DNA from: an uncultured Eubacteriales bacterium
GTDB taxonomy: Bacteria > Bacillota > Clostridia > Oscillospirales > Acutalibacteraceae
Assembly: GCA_934552855.1 (NCBI GenBank)
Contig: CAKTEU010000001.1
Location: 1 to 64,000 of the forward strand
Length of the DNA stretch: 64,000 nucleotides
Reading direction: 5' to 3'
In this document: positions 57,635 to 64,000 of the stretch, in pieces
Numbering within the stretch: position 1 is the stretch's first letter
Layout: every line of letters begins with the position of its first letter
Made by a program: the position numbers and the translations under genes
Notes under the pieces: generated by a model
Seen by the model: the letters and a program-made list of their open reading frames with translations, nothing else
Databases searched by the model: none
Told to the model about the DNA's origin: nothing

Positions 57635-59725
57635 TTATCTGACGGAGAAGAGGAGTTCACCGTATGAGGGATACGGCCATTTTTCTTTCGGTGCGATTGT
57701 TTCGGTTTCGTCAACGGCGATTCTGAGAACACGCATATCGTCAAGAATCTTGGTCTTATAGAAATCGGCAAGCTCGATAAAGCTTTCAATCGACTTTGAA
57801 GAAAGAAGGTCGTCTTCAAGCTTTCTTACCGCTCTGTATGCGGCACCCGTAAGAGCCGAAACACTCTTTACGGTTTCCTTTTCATATGTGCAGTCTGCTT
57901 CCGGCATAAATGCGGCTTTCTTTGCGGCGCCGTCGGCAAGCTCGCATGAAAATTCGCTCATTGCGGGAAGAATATCTTTTCTTACCATGTCGAGCATTGT
58001 GAGTGCTTCAATGTTGATTACCTTGCAGTAGTTTTCAAGGCGTACTTCATGGCGAGCGGTAATTTCAGGAACGGTGAGAACCTTGTGGTCGGTGAAAAGT
58101 TTAACGTTCTTAACGTCAAGCATATGAGCAAGTGCGTCCGGAGTTGTTTTGAGGTTTTTGAGCCCTCTTTTTTCAGCTTCGGCAATCCAAGAATCGTCAT
58201 AGCCGTCACCGTTGAAGATGATGCGCTTATGCTCTTTAATCGTTCTCTTGATGAGTTCATGAAGGTCCGCTTCAAAGTCCTTTGAACCTTCAAGTTCATC
58301 TGCAAACTGTTTAAGCTCTTCCGCAACAGAGGTGTTGAGAACGGTGTTTGCGCAGGAAATTGACGAAGCCGAACCGAGCATACGGAATTCAAACTTGTTG
58401 CCGGTGAAAGCAAACGGGCTTGTTCTGTTTCTGTCTGTGGTGTCCTTCGGGAACTTCGGAAGGGTATGAACGCCGATTCTCATAAGCTCCTTCTGCTTTG
58501 CGTCAAAATGTTCATCTTTTTCAATTGCGTCAAGAATTTCCGAAAGGTCGGAACCGAGGAACATTGAAACAATTGCCGGAGGTGCTTCGTTTGCACCGAG
58601 TCTGTGGTCGTTGCCTGCGGAAGCAACGGAGATTCTCAAAAGCTCCTGATATTCGTCAACAGCCTTGATTACTGCACAAAGGAAAAGCAAAAACTGTGCG
58701 TTTTCATAAGGCGTTTCGCCCGGCTCAAGAAGGTTTACGCCGGTATCGGTTGAAATTGACCAGTTGTTGTGCTTTCCGCTGCCGTTTACGCCTGCAAACG
58801 GTTTTTCATGAAGAAGACAAACCATGCCGTGCCTTTTTGCAACCTTCTGCATAATTTCCATTGTTAACTGGTTATGGTCGGCGGCGATGTTTGTTGTTGT
58901 GAAAATCGGAGCCATTTCGTGCTGTGCCGGTGCAACTTCGTTATGTTCGGTTTTTGCAAGAACGCCGACTTTCCAAAGTTCTTCGTTAAGCTCTTTCATA
59001 TATTCGGCAACACGGGGTTTGATTGCGCCGAAGTAATGGTCATCAAGCTCCTGTCCTTTCGGTGCACGTGCACCGAAAAGGGTACGTCCGGTATAGATAA
59101 GGTCTTTACGTTTGTTATACGCTTTCTCGTCAACAAGGAAGTATTCCTGCTCCGGTCCGACGGTTGTTTTTACGGATTTTACATCGTCGTTACCGAAAAG
59201 CTTGAGAACACGAAGAGCCTGACGGTTGATTGCTTCCATTGAACGAAGAAGGGCTGTTTTCTGGTCGAGTGCTTCGCCGCCGTATGAGCAGAAAACGGTC
59301 GGAATGCAAAGAACGCCGTCTTTGATGAATGCATACGAGGTTGCGTCCCATGCGGTATAGCCTCTTGCTTCAAATGTTGCACGAAGGCCGCCCGAAGGGA
59401 ACGAGGAAGCGTCCGGTTCGCCCTTGATGAGCTCTTTGCCGGAAAACTCCATGATTACCTTTCCGTTTTTCGGAGAAATGAAGCTGTCATGCTTTTCTGC
59501 GGTAACGCCGGTCATCGGCTGGAACCAATGAGTAAAATGAGTTGCACCCTTTTCAATTGCCCAATCCTTCATTGCGTTTGCAACAACGTTGGCAACGCTG
59601 ATTTCAAGGTGCTTGCCGTCTTTAATCGTTTTTTGAAGTACTTTGTAAGTTTCCTTCGGCAATCTTGCTTCCATTGCCGCATCATCAAATACCATTGAGC
59701 CGAAAACTTCTGTTACGCTTTTCAT
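57635..59725 (-). CDS. glnN: Glutamine synthetase type III
   Basis: A 696-aa GSIII enzyme, the large dodecameric form found in Bacteroidetes, cyanobacteria and some Clostridia. Motifs: the GSIII N-terminus VFDDAAMEARLPKETYK, HWFQPMTG, HNEVAPAQHEMAPIF, the ammonia/glutamate-site GKHNNWSIST, and the ATP-site GNDHRLGANEAPPAI. Assimilates ammonia into glutamine. A 5' leader with an ANTAR-type hairpin overlapping a terminator controls entry into the operon glnN-asnB. Confidence 0.97.
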   Translation of the reverse strand: MKSVTEVFGSMVFDDAAMEARLPKETYKVLQKTIKDGKHLEISVANVVANAMKDWAIEKGATHFTHWFQPMTGVTAEKHDSFISPKNGKVIMEFSGKELIKGEPDASSFPSGGLRATFEARGYTAWDATSYAFIKDGVLCIPTVFCSYGGEALDQKTALLRSMEAINRQALRVLKLFGNDDVKSVKTTVGPEQEYFLVDEKAYNKRKDLIYTGRTLFGARAPKGQELDDHYFGAIKPRVAEYMKELNEELWKVGVLAKTEHNEVAPAQHEMAPIFTTTNIAADHNQLTMEIMQKVAKRHGMVCLLHEKPFAGVNGSGKHNNWSISTDTGVNLLEPGETPYENAQFLLFLCAVIKAVDEYQELLRISVASAGNDHRLGANEAPPAIVSMFLGSDLSEILDAIEKDEHFDAKQKELMRIGVHTLPKFPKDTTDRNRTSPFAFTGNKFEFRMLGSASSISCANTVLNTSVAEELKQFADELEGSKDFEADLHELIKRTIKEHKRIIFNGDGYDDSWIAEAEKRGLKNLKTTPDALAHMLDVKNVKLFTDHKVLTVPEITARHEVRLENYCKVINIEALTMLDMVRKDILPAMSEFSCELADGAAKKAAFMPEADCTYEKETVKSVSALTGAAYRAVRKLEDDLLSSKSIESFIELADFYKTKILDDMRVLRIAVDETETIAPKEKWPYPSYGELLFSVR

Positions 59726-59748
59726 AAGTTAAAACTTCCTTTCCGATA

Positions 59749-59804
59749 ATAAAAAAAGCGACAAAGACACCTGCAGAACCAAGCTGCACGACATCCTTGT
59801 CGCT
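59749..59804 (-). terminator. Leader terminator of glnN, overlapping an ANTAR hexaloop hairpin
   Basis: On the minus strand AGCGACAA (59797-59804) pairs with TTGTCGCT (59757-59764), enclosing TGCAG/CTGCA, and is followed by seven T residues. The 5' arm also forms the competing hairpin GCGAC-AAGGAT-GTCGT (59788-59803), whose six-base loop has A at position 1 and G at position 4, the ANTAR recognition pattern. Confidence 0.75.
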
Positions 59805-59828
59805 GATTTTTACTTTTATAAAAAGCAA

Positions 59829-59861
59829 AAGCCACAGACAAATATCCTTTGTCTGCGGCTT
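59829..59861 (-). promoter_or_regulatory. First leader hairpin of glnN
   Basis: A 14-bp perfect hairpin (one G-U) with AAGGAT at its tip, upstream of the ANTAR hairpin. The stretch AGCGACAAGGA just before it (59861-59871) repeats the terminator 5' arm at 59794-59804 and could pair with the terminator 3' arm. Confidence 0.55.
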
Positions 59862-59882
59862 CCTTGTCGCTTTATGTCCTGT

Positions 59883-59911
59883 ATTCTACCACCGTGTTTT
59901 TTGTTTGTCAA
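59883..59911 (-). promoter_or_regulatory. Promoter of glnN-asnB
   Basis: Minus strand: TTGACA (59906-59911), 17-nt spacer, TAGAAT (59883-59888). Transcription would start about 150 nt before glnN. The 180 bp between this and the glnA promoter hold no gene I can support. Confidence 0.8.
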
Positions 59912-60090
59912 GGGTTTTTTGAAAAAAATTTTTTCCGGCTTAAGATGCTGCGAAAAACGCTTTACGGCGGAACGGTTTTTTCGCTTTTGAAGGCAACGGC
60001 ACCGTCTCTTTTCGGGGAAATCAACAAAAAATCGACTTAAATCTCCGTTCAATTTTTATAAGCCCTCCTTTCCTTTTTGGGACAAAGAGG

Positions 60091-60119
60091 TTGACAAGAA
60101 GGCGGAATTAAAGTATAAT
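60091..60119 (+). promoter_or_regulatory. Promoter of glnA
   Basis: Perfect TTGACA (60091-60096), 17-nt spacer, perfect TATAAT (60114-60119). Confidence 0.88.
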
Positions 60120-60127
60120 AAACATCC

Positions 60128-60188
60128 GTAGACAAGGACGTTTACTGGCGCGGGCGAGGAGCCCCGCCGGTGAGCGTCCCCTTTTTTT
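60128..60188 (+). terminator. glnA leader: ANTAR hexaloop hairpin overlapping a terminator
   Basis: Hairpin GTAGAC-AAGGAC-GTTTAC (60128-60145) has a six-base loop with A1 and G4. Its loop and 3' arm contain GGACG, which alternatively pairs with CGTCC (60175-60179) to form a terminator enclosing a GC-rich inner hairpin and ending in CCCCTTTTTTT. The two structures exclude each other. Confidence 0.75.
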
Positions 60189-60249
60189 ATTTGTAAAGCC
60201 GAATTTGAAACGCAGTTTATTCGGCTTTAATCCGGAAGGAGAATGTATA

Positions 60250-61443
60250 ATGCTTTATACAGCCGAAGAAGTTTTTGATTATGTTGAACAAGAGGACGTT
60301 AAGTTTATCCGCCTTGCGTTTTGCGATATCTTCGGAAAGCAGAAGAATATTTCAATAATGCCCGAAGAGCTTAAAAGGGCATTTTCCGACGGAATTTCGT
60401 TTGACGCTTCGGCGGTCAGAGGATTCGGAAGCGAGGTTAAATCCGACCTTCTTCTTTTTCCGATTCCGTCAACGTTCAACGTTCTTCCCTGGCGGCCGGC
60501 AAGGGGCAAGGTTGTTAAAATGTTTTGCGAAATCAGACGACCCGACGACGAACCATTTGAAAAAGATTCACGTTTGATTCTCAAAAACGCCGTTAAGACC
60601 GCCCGTGAAAAGGGGCTTTCCGTCTACTTCGGTTCTGAGTTTGAGTTTTATCTTTTCAAAACGGATGAAGACGGAAACAGCACAAAAATTCCGTTTGACA
60701 ATGCCGGATACATGGATGTTGCTCCGGACGACAAGGGCGAAAACATTCGCCGTGAAATTTGCCTCAATCTTTACGACATGGGCATCCGCCCGGAAAGTTC
60801 ACATCACGAAGAAGGCCCCGGTCAAAACGAAATCGACTTTCGCTACAGCGATGCCGTAACCGCCGCAGACAACGCAATGAACTTCATCACAACGGTCAAA
60901 GCCGCTGCAATGAACAACGGGCTTTTTGCCGACTTTTCGCCGAAGCCGCTCAAAAACGAAAGCGGAAACGGTATGCACATAAACATTTCGGTCAAGTCAA
61001 AAAGCGAGGAAGATCCCACGCCGTTTTTTATGGCGGGAATCATGAACCGTGTTCGTGAAATCACCGCTTTCCTCAATCCGAGCGAGGATTCCTATCGCCG
61101 TCTCGGTGAAAAAAAAGCGCCGAAATACATCACATGGTCGCACGAGAACCGTTCGCAGCTTGTCCGTATTCCGGCAGCAAAGGGCGAATACAAGCGCATT
61201 GAGCTACGCTCCCCGGATCCGACGGCGAACCCTTATATTGCATTTGCGCTTCTTATTTATGCAGGGCTTGAGGGTGTAGAAAAAAAGCTTACAATTCCCG
61301 AAGCGGTTAACCTTAACCTTTTCAAGGCGGAAAAAAGTGTGACCGAAAAGCTTCAGTCGCTTCCGCAAAGCCTTGAGGAAGCAATTGAAATTGCAAAGGG
61401 CAGCGAATTTATAAAGAAGTATCTTCCAAGTGGTATGATTTAA
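60250..61443 (+). CDS. glnA: Glutamine synthetase type I, short
   Basis: A 397-aa GSI enzyme, shorter than the usual 440-470 aa. Motifs: VKFIRLAFCDIFGKQKN, FDASAVRGFGSEVKSDLLL, GSEFEFYLF, the NGMHINISV active-site strand, and NRSQLVRIPAAKGEYKRIELRSPDPTAN-type ATP/glutamate site. The C-terminal part after the ATP site is reduced. ATG at 60250 follows GGAAGGAG; an upstream in-frame start at 60205 is in the leader. It is divergent from glnN and followed 37 nt later by the ANTAR gene. Confidence 0.93.
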   Translation: MLYTAEEVFDYVEQEDVKFIRLAFCDIFGKQKNISIMPEELKRAFSDGISFDASAVRGFGSEVKSDLLLFPIPSTFNVLPWRPARGKVVKMFCEIRRPDDEPFEKDSRLILKNAVKTAREKGLSVYFGSEFEFYLFKTDEDGNSTKIPFDNAGYMDVAPDDKGENIRREICLNLYDMGIRPESSHHEEGPGQNEIDFRYSDAVTAADNAMNFITTVKAAAMNNGLFADFSPKPLKNESGNGMHINISVKSKSEEDPTPFFMAGIMNRVREITAFLNPSEDSYRRLGEKKAPKYITWSHENRSQLVRIPAAKGEYKRIELRSPDPTANPYIAFALLIYAGLEGVEKKLTIPEAVNLNLFKAEKSVTEKLQSLPQSLEEAIEIAKGSEFIKKYLPSGMI

Positions 61444-61480
61444 AGCCGATTTTTAGTTTTAAAGGAAGGAGTTGAAAACG

Positions 61481-62065
61481 ATGACACCGGAAAAAACAAA
61501 ATATCGTGTTCTTGTTGCCTCTTCGGGCGAAAGAATCCACGATTATTTTTCAAGTCTTCTTCCCCCGGACGAATACGAGCTTGTTTGCCACACGCACAAC
61601 GCAGGCGAAACAAGGCGTGTTCTTCTTTCGCAAAGCGTTGACATCGTAATCATTAACACTCCCCTTTCAGACGAATTCGGAACCCAGCTTGCCCTTGACC
61701 TTTCAGACAGCATAATGGGTATAATGCTCCTTGTTAAAAGTGAGCTTTTTGAGCGTATCTCTCACCAAGTTGAAGACTGCGGCGTTTTCACCATTTCAAA
61801 GCCGAACAGCCGACAGGCTTTTTACGGTGCTTTGAAGCTTCTCACCGCCGTGAGCGCAAAGCTTGCAAAAATGGAAAAGAAAAATAAATCTCTTCAAGAA
61901 AAGATGGCCGACATCAGAACGGTCAACAGAGCAAAATGGCTGCTTATTGAAAACCTCAACATGAACGAAAACGATGCTCATCATTACATTGAAAAACAGG
62001 CGATGGACACCCGGCTTTCACGCCGTGAGGTTGCGGAGGGAATAATCAGAACATATGACAAGTAA
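61481..62065 (+). CDS. ANTAR-domain antiterminator with pseudo-receiver
   Basis: A 194-aa response-regulator-like RNA-binding protein. Residues 5-120 form a receiver-like fold, but the acidic pair and phosphoacceptor are missing: VLVASSGE at the first strand and IVIINTPL where Asp is expected; the switch Lys in TISKP remains. A coiled coil (about 124-145) leads into the ANTAR domain (about 135-190, NRAKWLLIENLNMNENDAHHYIEKQAMD). ANTAR domains bind hexaloop hairpins and prevent termination. The ATG at 61481 is 9-10 nt after AAGGAAGGAG. It likely controls the leaders of glnA and glnN. Confidence 0.9.
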   Translation: MTPEKTKYRVLVASSGERIHDYFSSLLPPDEYELVCHTHNAGETRRVLLSQSVDIVIINTPLSDEFGTQLALDLSDSIMGIMLLVKSELFERISHQVEDCGVFTISKPNSRQAFYGALKLLTAVSAKLAKMEKKNKSLQEKMADIRTVNRAKWLLIENLNMNENDAHHYIEKQAMDTRLSRREVAEGIIRTYDK

Positions 62066-62099
62066 CAAATCTTCATTTATAAGAAAGGGAGTTTGAAAT

Positions 62100-63707
62100 A
62101 TGAAACAAACAAAATATATTTTTGTAACCGGCGGAGTTGTTTCCGGTCTCGGAAAAGGAATCACTGCCGCTTCGCTCGGCCGCCTTCTTAAAGCGAGGGG
62201 GCTTAAGGTTGCAGCGCAAAAGCTTGACCCTTACATAAACGTTGACCCCGGAACAATGAGTCCTTATCAGCACGGCGAGGTTTACGTTACCGAGGACGGA
62301 GCGGAAACCGACCTTGACCTCGGTCACTATGAGCGTTTTATTGACGAAAACCTTAACAAGTTTTCAAATCTTACAACGGGAAAAGTATACTGGAACGTTC
62401 TTAACAAAGAAAGGCGGGGCGAATACCTCGGCTCAACCGTTCAGGTCATTCCTCACGTTACAAACGAAATCAAGGCCTTTGTTTACTCGGTTGCCGAAAA
62501 AACCGATGCCGACGTTGTTATTACCGAAATCGGCGGAACAATCGGCGACATTGAATCGCAGCCGTTCCTTGAAGCAGTTCGCCAAATTTCGCTTGAAATC
62601 GGCCGTGAAAACAGTCTTTTCATCCATGTTACCCTTGTTCCGTTCCTCAGCGGTTCGGACGAGCACAAATCAAAGCCCACTCAGCATTCGGTCAAAGAGC
62701 TTCAGGGCATGGGCGTAAAACCGGACATCATTATTCTTCGCTGCGACGAACCGCTTGAAGAATCCATTTTCAAAAAAATCTCAATGTTTTGCAACGTTAA
62801 ACCCGACTGCGTAATTGAAAATATCACTCTCCCGGTTCTTTATGAAGCACCGATAATGCTTGAAAAAAGCAACTTTTCTTCAATCGTATGCCGTGAGCTC
62901 GGAATCGATGCACCCCACATTGACATGAGCGAATGGAACGAAATGCTTGAAAAAATTCACAACCGCAAAAAGCACGTCACAATCGGCCTTGTTGGAAAAT
63001 ATGTTGCGCTCCACGACGCATACCTTTCGGTTGCGGAAGCACTGCGCCACGCAGGTTATGCTCTCGGTGCTTTTGTTGAGGTCAAGTGGATCGATTCGGA
63101 AACGGTTACGGAAGATAACGTTAAAGAAATTCTTGCCGACTGCGGCGGAGTAATCGTTCCCGGCGGTTTCGGAAACAGAGGCATTGAAGGAAAAATCATC
63201 ACCGCCAAGTATTGCCGTGAAAACAACCTCCCATATCTTGGAATCTGCCTTGGAATGCAGATTGCGGTCATTGAATTTGCACGCCATGTGCTCGGCTTTG
63301 AGGATGCAAACTCAAACGAATTTGACAGCGAATCACAGCACAAGGTTATTGACTTTTTGCCCGACCAAAGCGACGAAACCGCAAAAGGAGGAACGCTTCG
63401 CCTCGGTGCATATCCCTGCAAAATCAAGGACGGCACACAGATGTACCGTTGCTATAAACAAACCGAAATTTTTGAACGTCACCGCCACCGTTATGAATTT
63501 AATAACGATTACAGAGACATTCTTTCAAAAGCGGGACTCACAATAAGCGGAACCTCTCCCGATGATTATATTGTTGAAACCGTTGAAATTGAAAAGAACG
63601 ATTTTTATGTCGGCGTTCAGTTCCACCCGGAATTTAAGAGCAGACCCAACAAGCCGCATCCGCTTTTTGTCGGCCTTGTTGAAGCAGCACTCAATAAAAA
63701 CGATTAA
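62100..63707 (+). CDS. pyrG: CTP synthase
   Basis: A 535-aa enzyme making CTP from UTP with glutamine as nitrogen donor. The N-terminal synthetase domain starts KYIFVTGGVVSGLGKGITAAS. The C-terminal class I glutamine amidotransferase domain has the nucleophile in YLGICLGMQIAV and the His-Glu pair in VQFHPEFKSRP. It lies 34 nt after the ANTAR gene on the same strand, so it may be read from the glnA transcript, in keeping with its use of glutamine. Confidence 0.97.
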   Translation: MKQTKYIFVTGGVVSGLGKGITAASLGRLLKARGLKVAAQKLDPYINVDPGTMSPYQHGEVYVTEDGAETDLDLGHYERFIDENLNKFSNLTTGKVYWNVLNKERRGEYLGSTVQVIPHVTNEIKAFVYSVAEKTDADVVITEIGGTIGDIESQPFLEAVRQISLEIGRENSLFIHVTLVPFLSGSDEHKSKPTQHSVKELQGMGVKPDIIILRCDEPLEESIFKKISMFCNVKPDCVIENITLPVLYEAPIMLEKSNFSSIVCRELGIDAPHIDMSEWNEMLEKIHNRKKHVTIGLVGKYVALHDAYLSVAEALRHAGYALGAFVEVKWIDSETVTEDNVKEILADCGGVIVPGGFGNRGIEGKIITAKYCRENNLPYLGICLGMQIAVIEFARHVLGFEDANSNEFDSESQHKVIDFLPDQSDETAKGGTLRLGAYPCKIKDGTQMYRCYKQTEIFERHRHRYEFNNDYRDILSKAGLTISGTSPDDYIVETVEIEKNDFYVGVQFHPEFKSRPNKPHPLFVGLVEAALNKND

Positions 63708-63741
63708 AGAGTAAAAGCAATTTTCAACCGAACTTAAAAGC

Positions 63742-63799
63742 AAAAGCTATAATTCACAGTACGTCTCCTTTTGATGTATCCGTGAATTATAGCTTTTTT
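63742..63799. terminator. Bidirectional terminator, repeat copy 2
   Basis: AAAAGCTATAATTCACAG pairs with CCGTGAATTATAGCTTTTTT across about 20 nt. Arms match the hairpin at 30811-30870 except for one base; loops differ. Located between pyrG and polA, which converge. Confidence 0.88.
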
Positions 63800-63856
63800 G
63801 TTTTAAATTTACTCTCTTCGGTTTGCGCAAAATGCGGCAGTCTCGGCTGTTTTTTA

Positions 63857-64000
63857 TCAACCCTTTGCGTCGTACCAGGTTTTTCCCGTATGCACTTCGG
63901 CAAGGAGCTTTACACGCATTTTGCAGGCATTTTCCATTTCTTCTTTCAAAAGTGCGGAAACTTTTTCTTTTTCGCTCTCATCACATTCAACAATAAGTTC
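63857..64000 (-). CDS. polA: DNA polymerase I, C-terminal end (partial)
   Basis: The last 47 codons of a minus-strand gene that runs off the window. The translation ELIVECDESEKEK...EEMENACKMRVKLLAEVHTGKTWYDAKG matches the conserved C-terminus of family A DNA polymerases (VHTGKTWYEAK-type ending). The stop is TGA at 63857-63859. Confidence 0.92.
   Translation of the reverse strand, partial: ELIVECDESEKEKVSALLKEEMENACKMRVKLLAEVHTGKTWYDAKG

Noticed and set aside
59945..60040. Short frame (about 31 codons) between the glnN and glnA promoters
   Set aside because: No ribosome binding site and no conserved features; treated as intergenic sequence.

Overview
The window looks like chromosomal DNA of a low-to-mid GC Clostridia bacterium, most likely an anaerobic gut member of the Oscillospirales/Ruminococcaceae type. 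Evidence is the type III glutamine synthetase, the ANTAR antiterminator next to glnA, a V-type ATPase in the Enterococcus hirae gene order, a CotH-family lipoprotein, RbgA, CoaX, VanZ and DUF1292 proteins, and consistent AGGAGG ribosome binding sites with TTGACA/TATAAT promoters. The lineage is inferred; there is no rRNA gene here. I see no insertion sequence, prophage or CRISPR array.

Layout. 1-7.4 kb: tRNA-Ala(GGC), RlmA-like methyltransferase, YbaK/EbsC deacylase, a large LTD-CotH lipoprotein, and the rplS-lepB-rbgA group. 7.0-25 kb: a large surface polysaccharide locus, all on the minus strand. It runs from a CapD-like dehydratase and a short phosphoglycosyl transferase, through the two enzymes for UDP-GalNAcA-type sugars, five further glycosyltransferases, an EpsG-type polymerase, a PIG-L deacetylase, LicD and a flippase. 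A second promoter then drives an Ig-like exported protein, two fused BY-kinase/chain-length regulators and a small orphan. 25-37 kb: housekeeping genes (PflX-like radical SAM protein, mscL, proC, M14 peptidase, nudF-maf, a hydrolase, O-acetyltransferase, coaX, vanZ), then a trio DUF5685 - J-domain protein - membrane protein. 37-43.4 kb: zinc-ribbon protein, split chromate transporter, tRNA-Val(CAC), NimA-like flavoprotein, GH27 alpha-galactosidase, AEC carrier, trmO. 43.5-54.3 kb: a V-ATPase operon in the order ntpFIKECGABD, headed by a degenerate protein kinase and followed by ylmH. 54.6-64 kb: DUF1292 protein, a probable 6S RNA, a split TauE/SafE exporter, then a nitrogen block (asnB and glnN on the minus strand; glnA, an ANTAR regulator and pyrG on the plus strand), and the 3' end of polA.

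How parts fit together. Both glutamine synthetase transcripts begin with a hairpin carrying an A1/G4 hexaloop (AAGGAT or AAGGAC) that overlaps an intrinsic terminator, and an ANTAR protein with an unphosphorylatable-looking receiver is encoded just after glnA. This is a self-contained antitermination circuit over glnN-asnB and glnA. The V-ATPase has Na+-type ligand residues in its K subunit, a possible pseudokinase as first gene, and a three-hairpin switch-like leader in the only long gap of the operon, just before ntpA. The least explained item is the DUF5685 trio, whose first protein carries two DxxxD motifs resembling squalene/phytoene synthases.

All calls were made by reading the sequence. 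Start codons were adjusted where a ribosome binding site pointed to an internal start.
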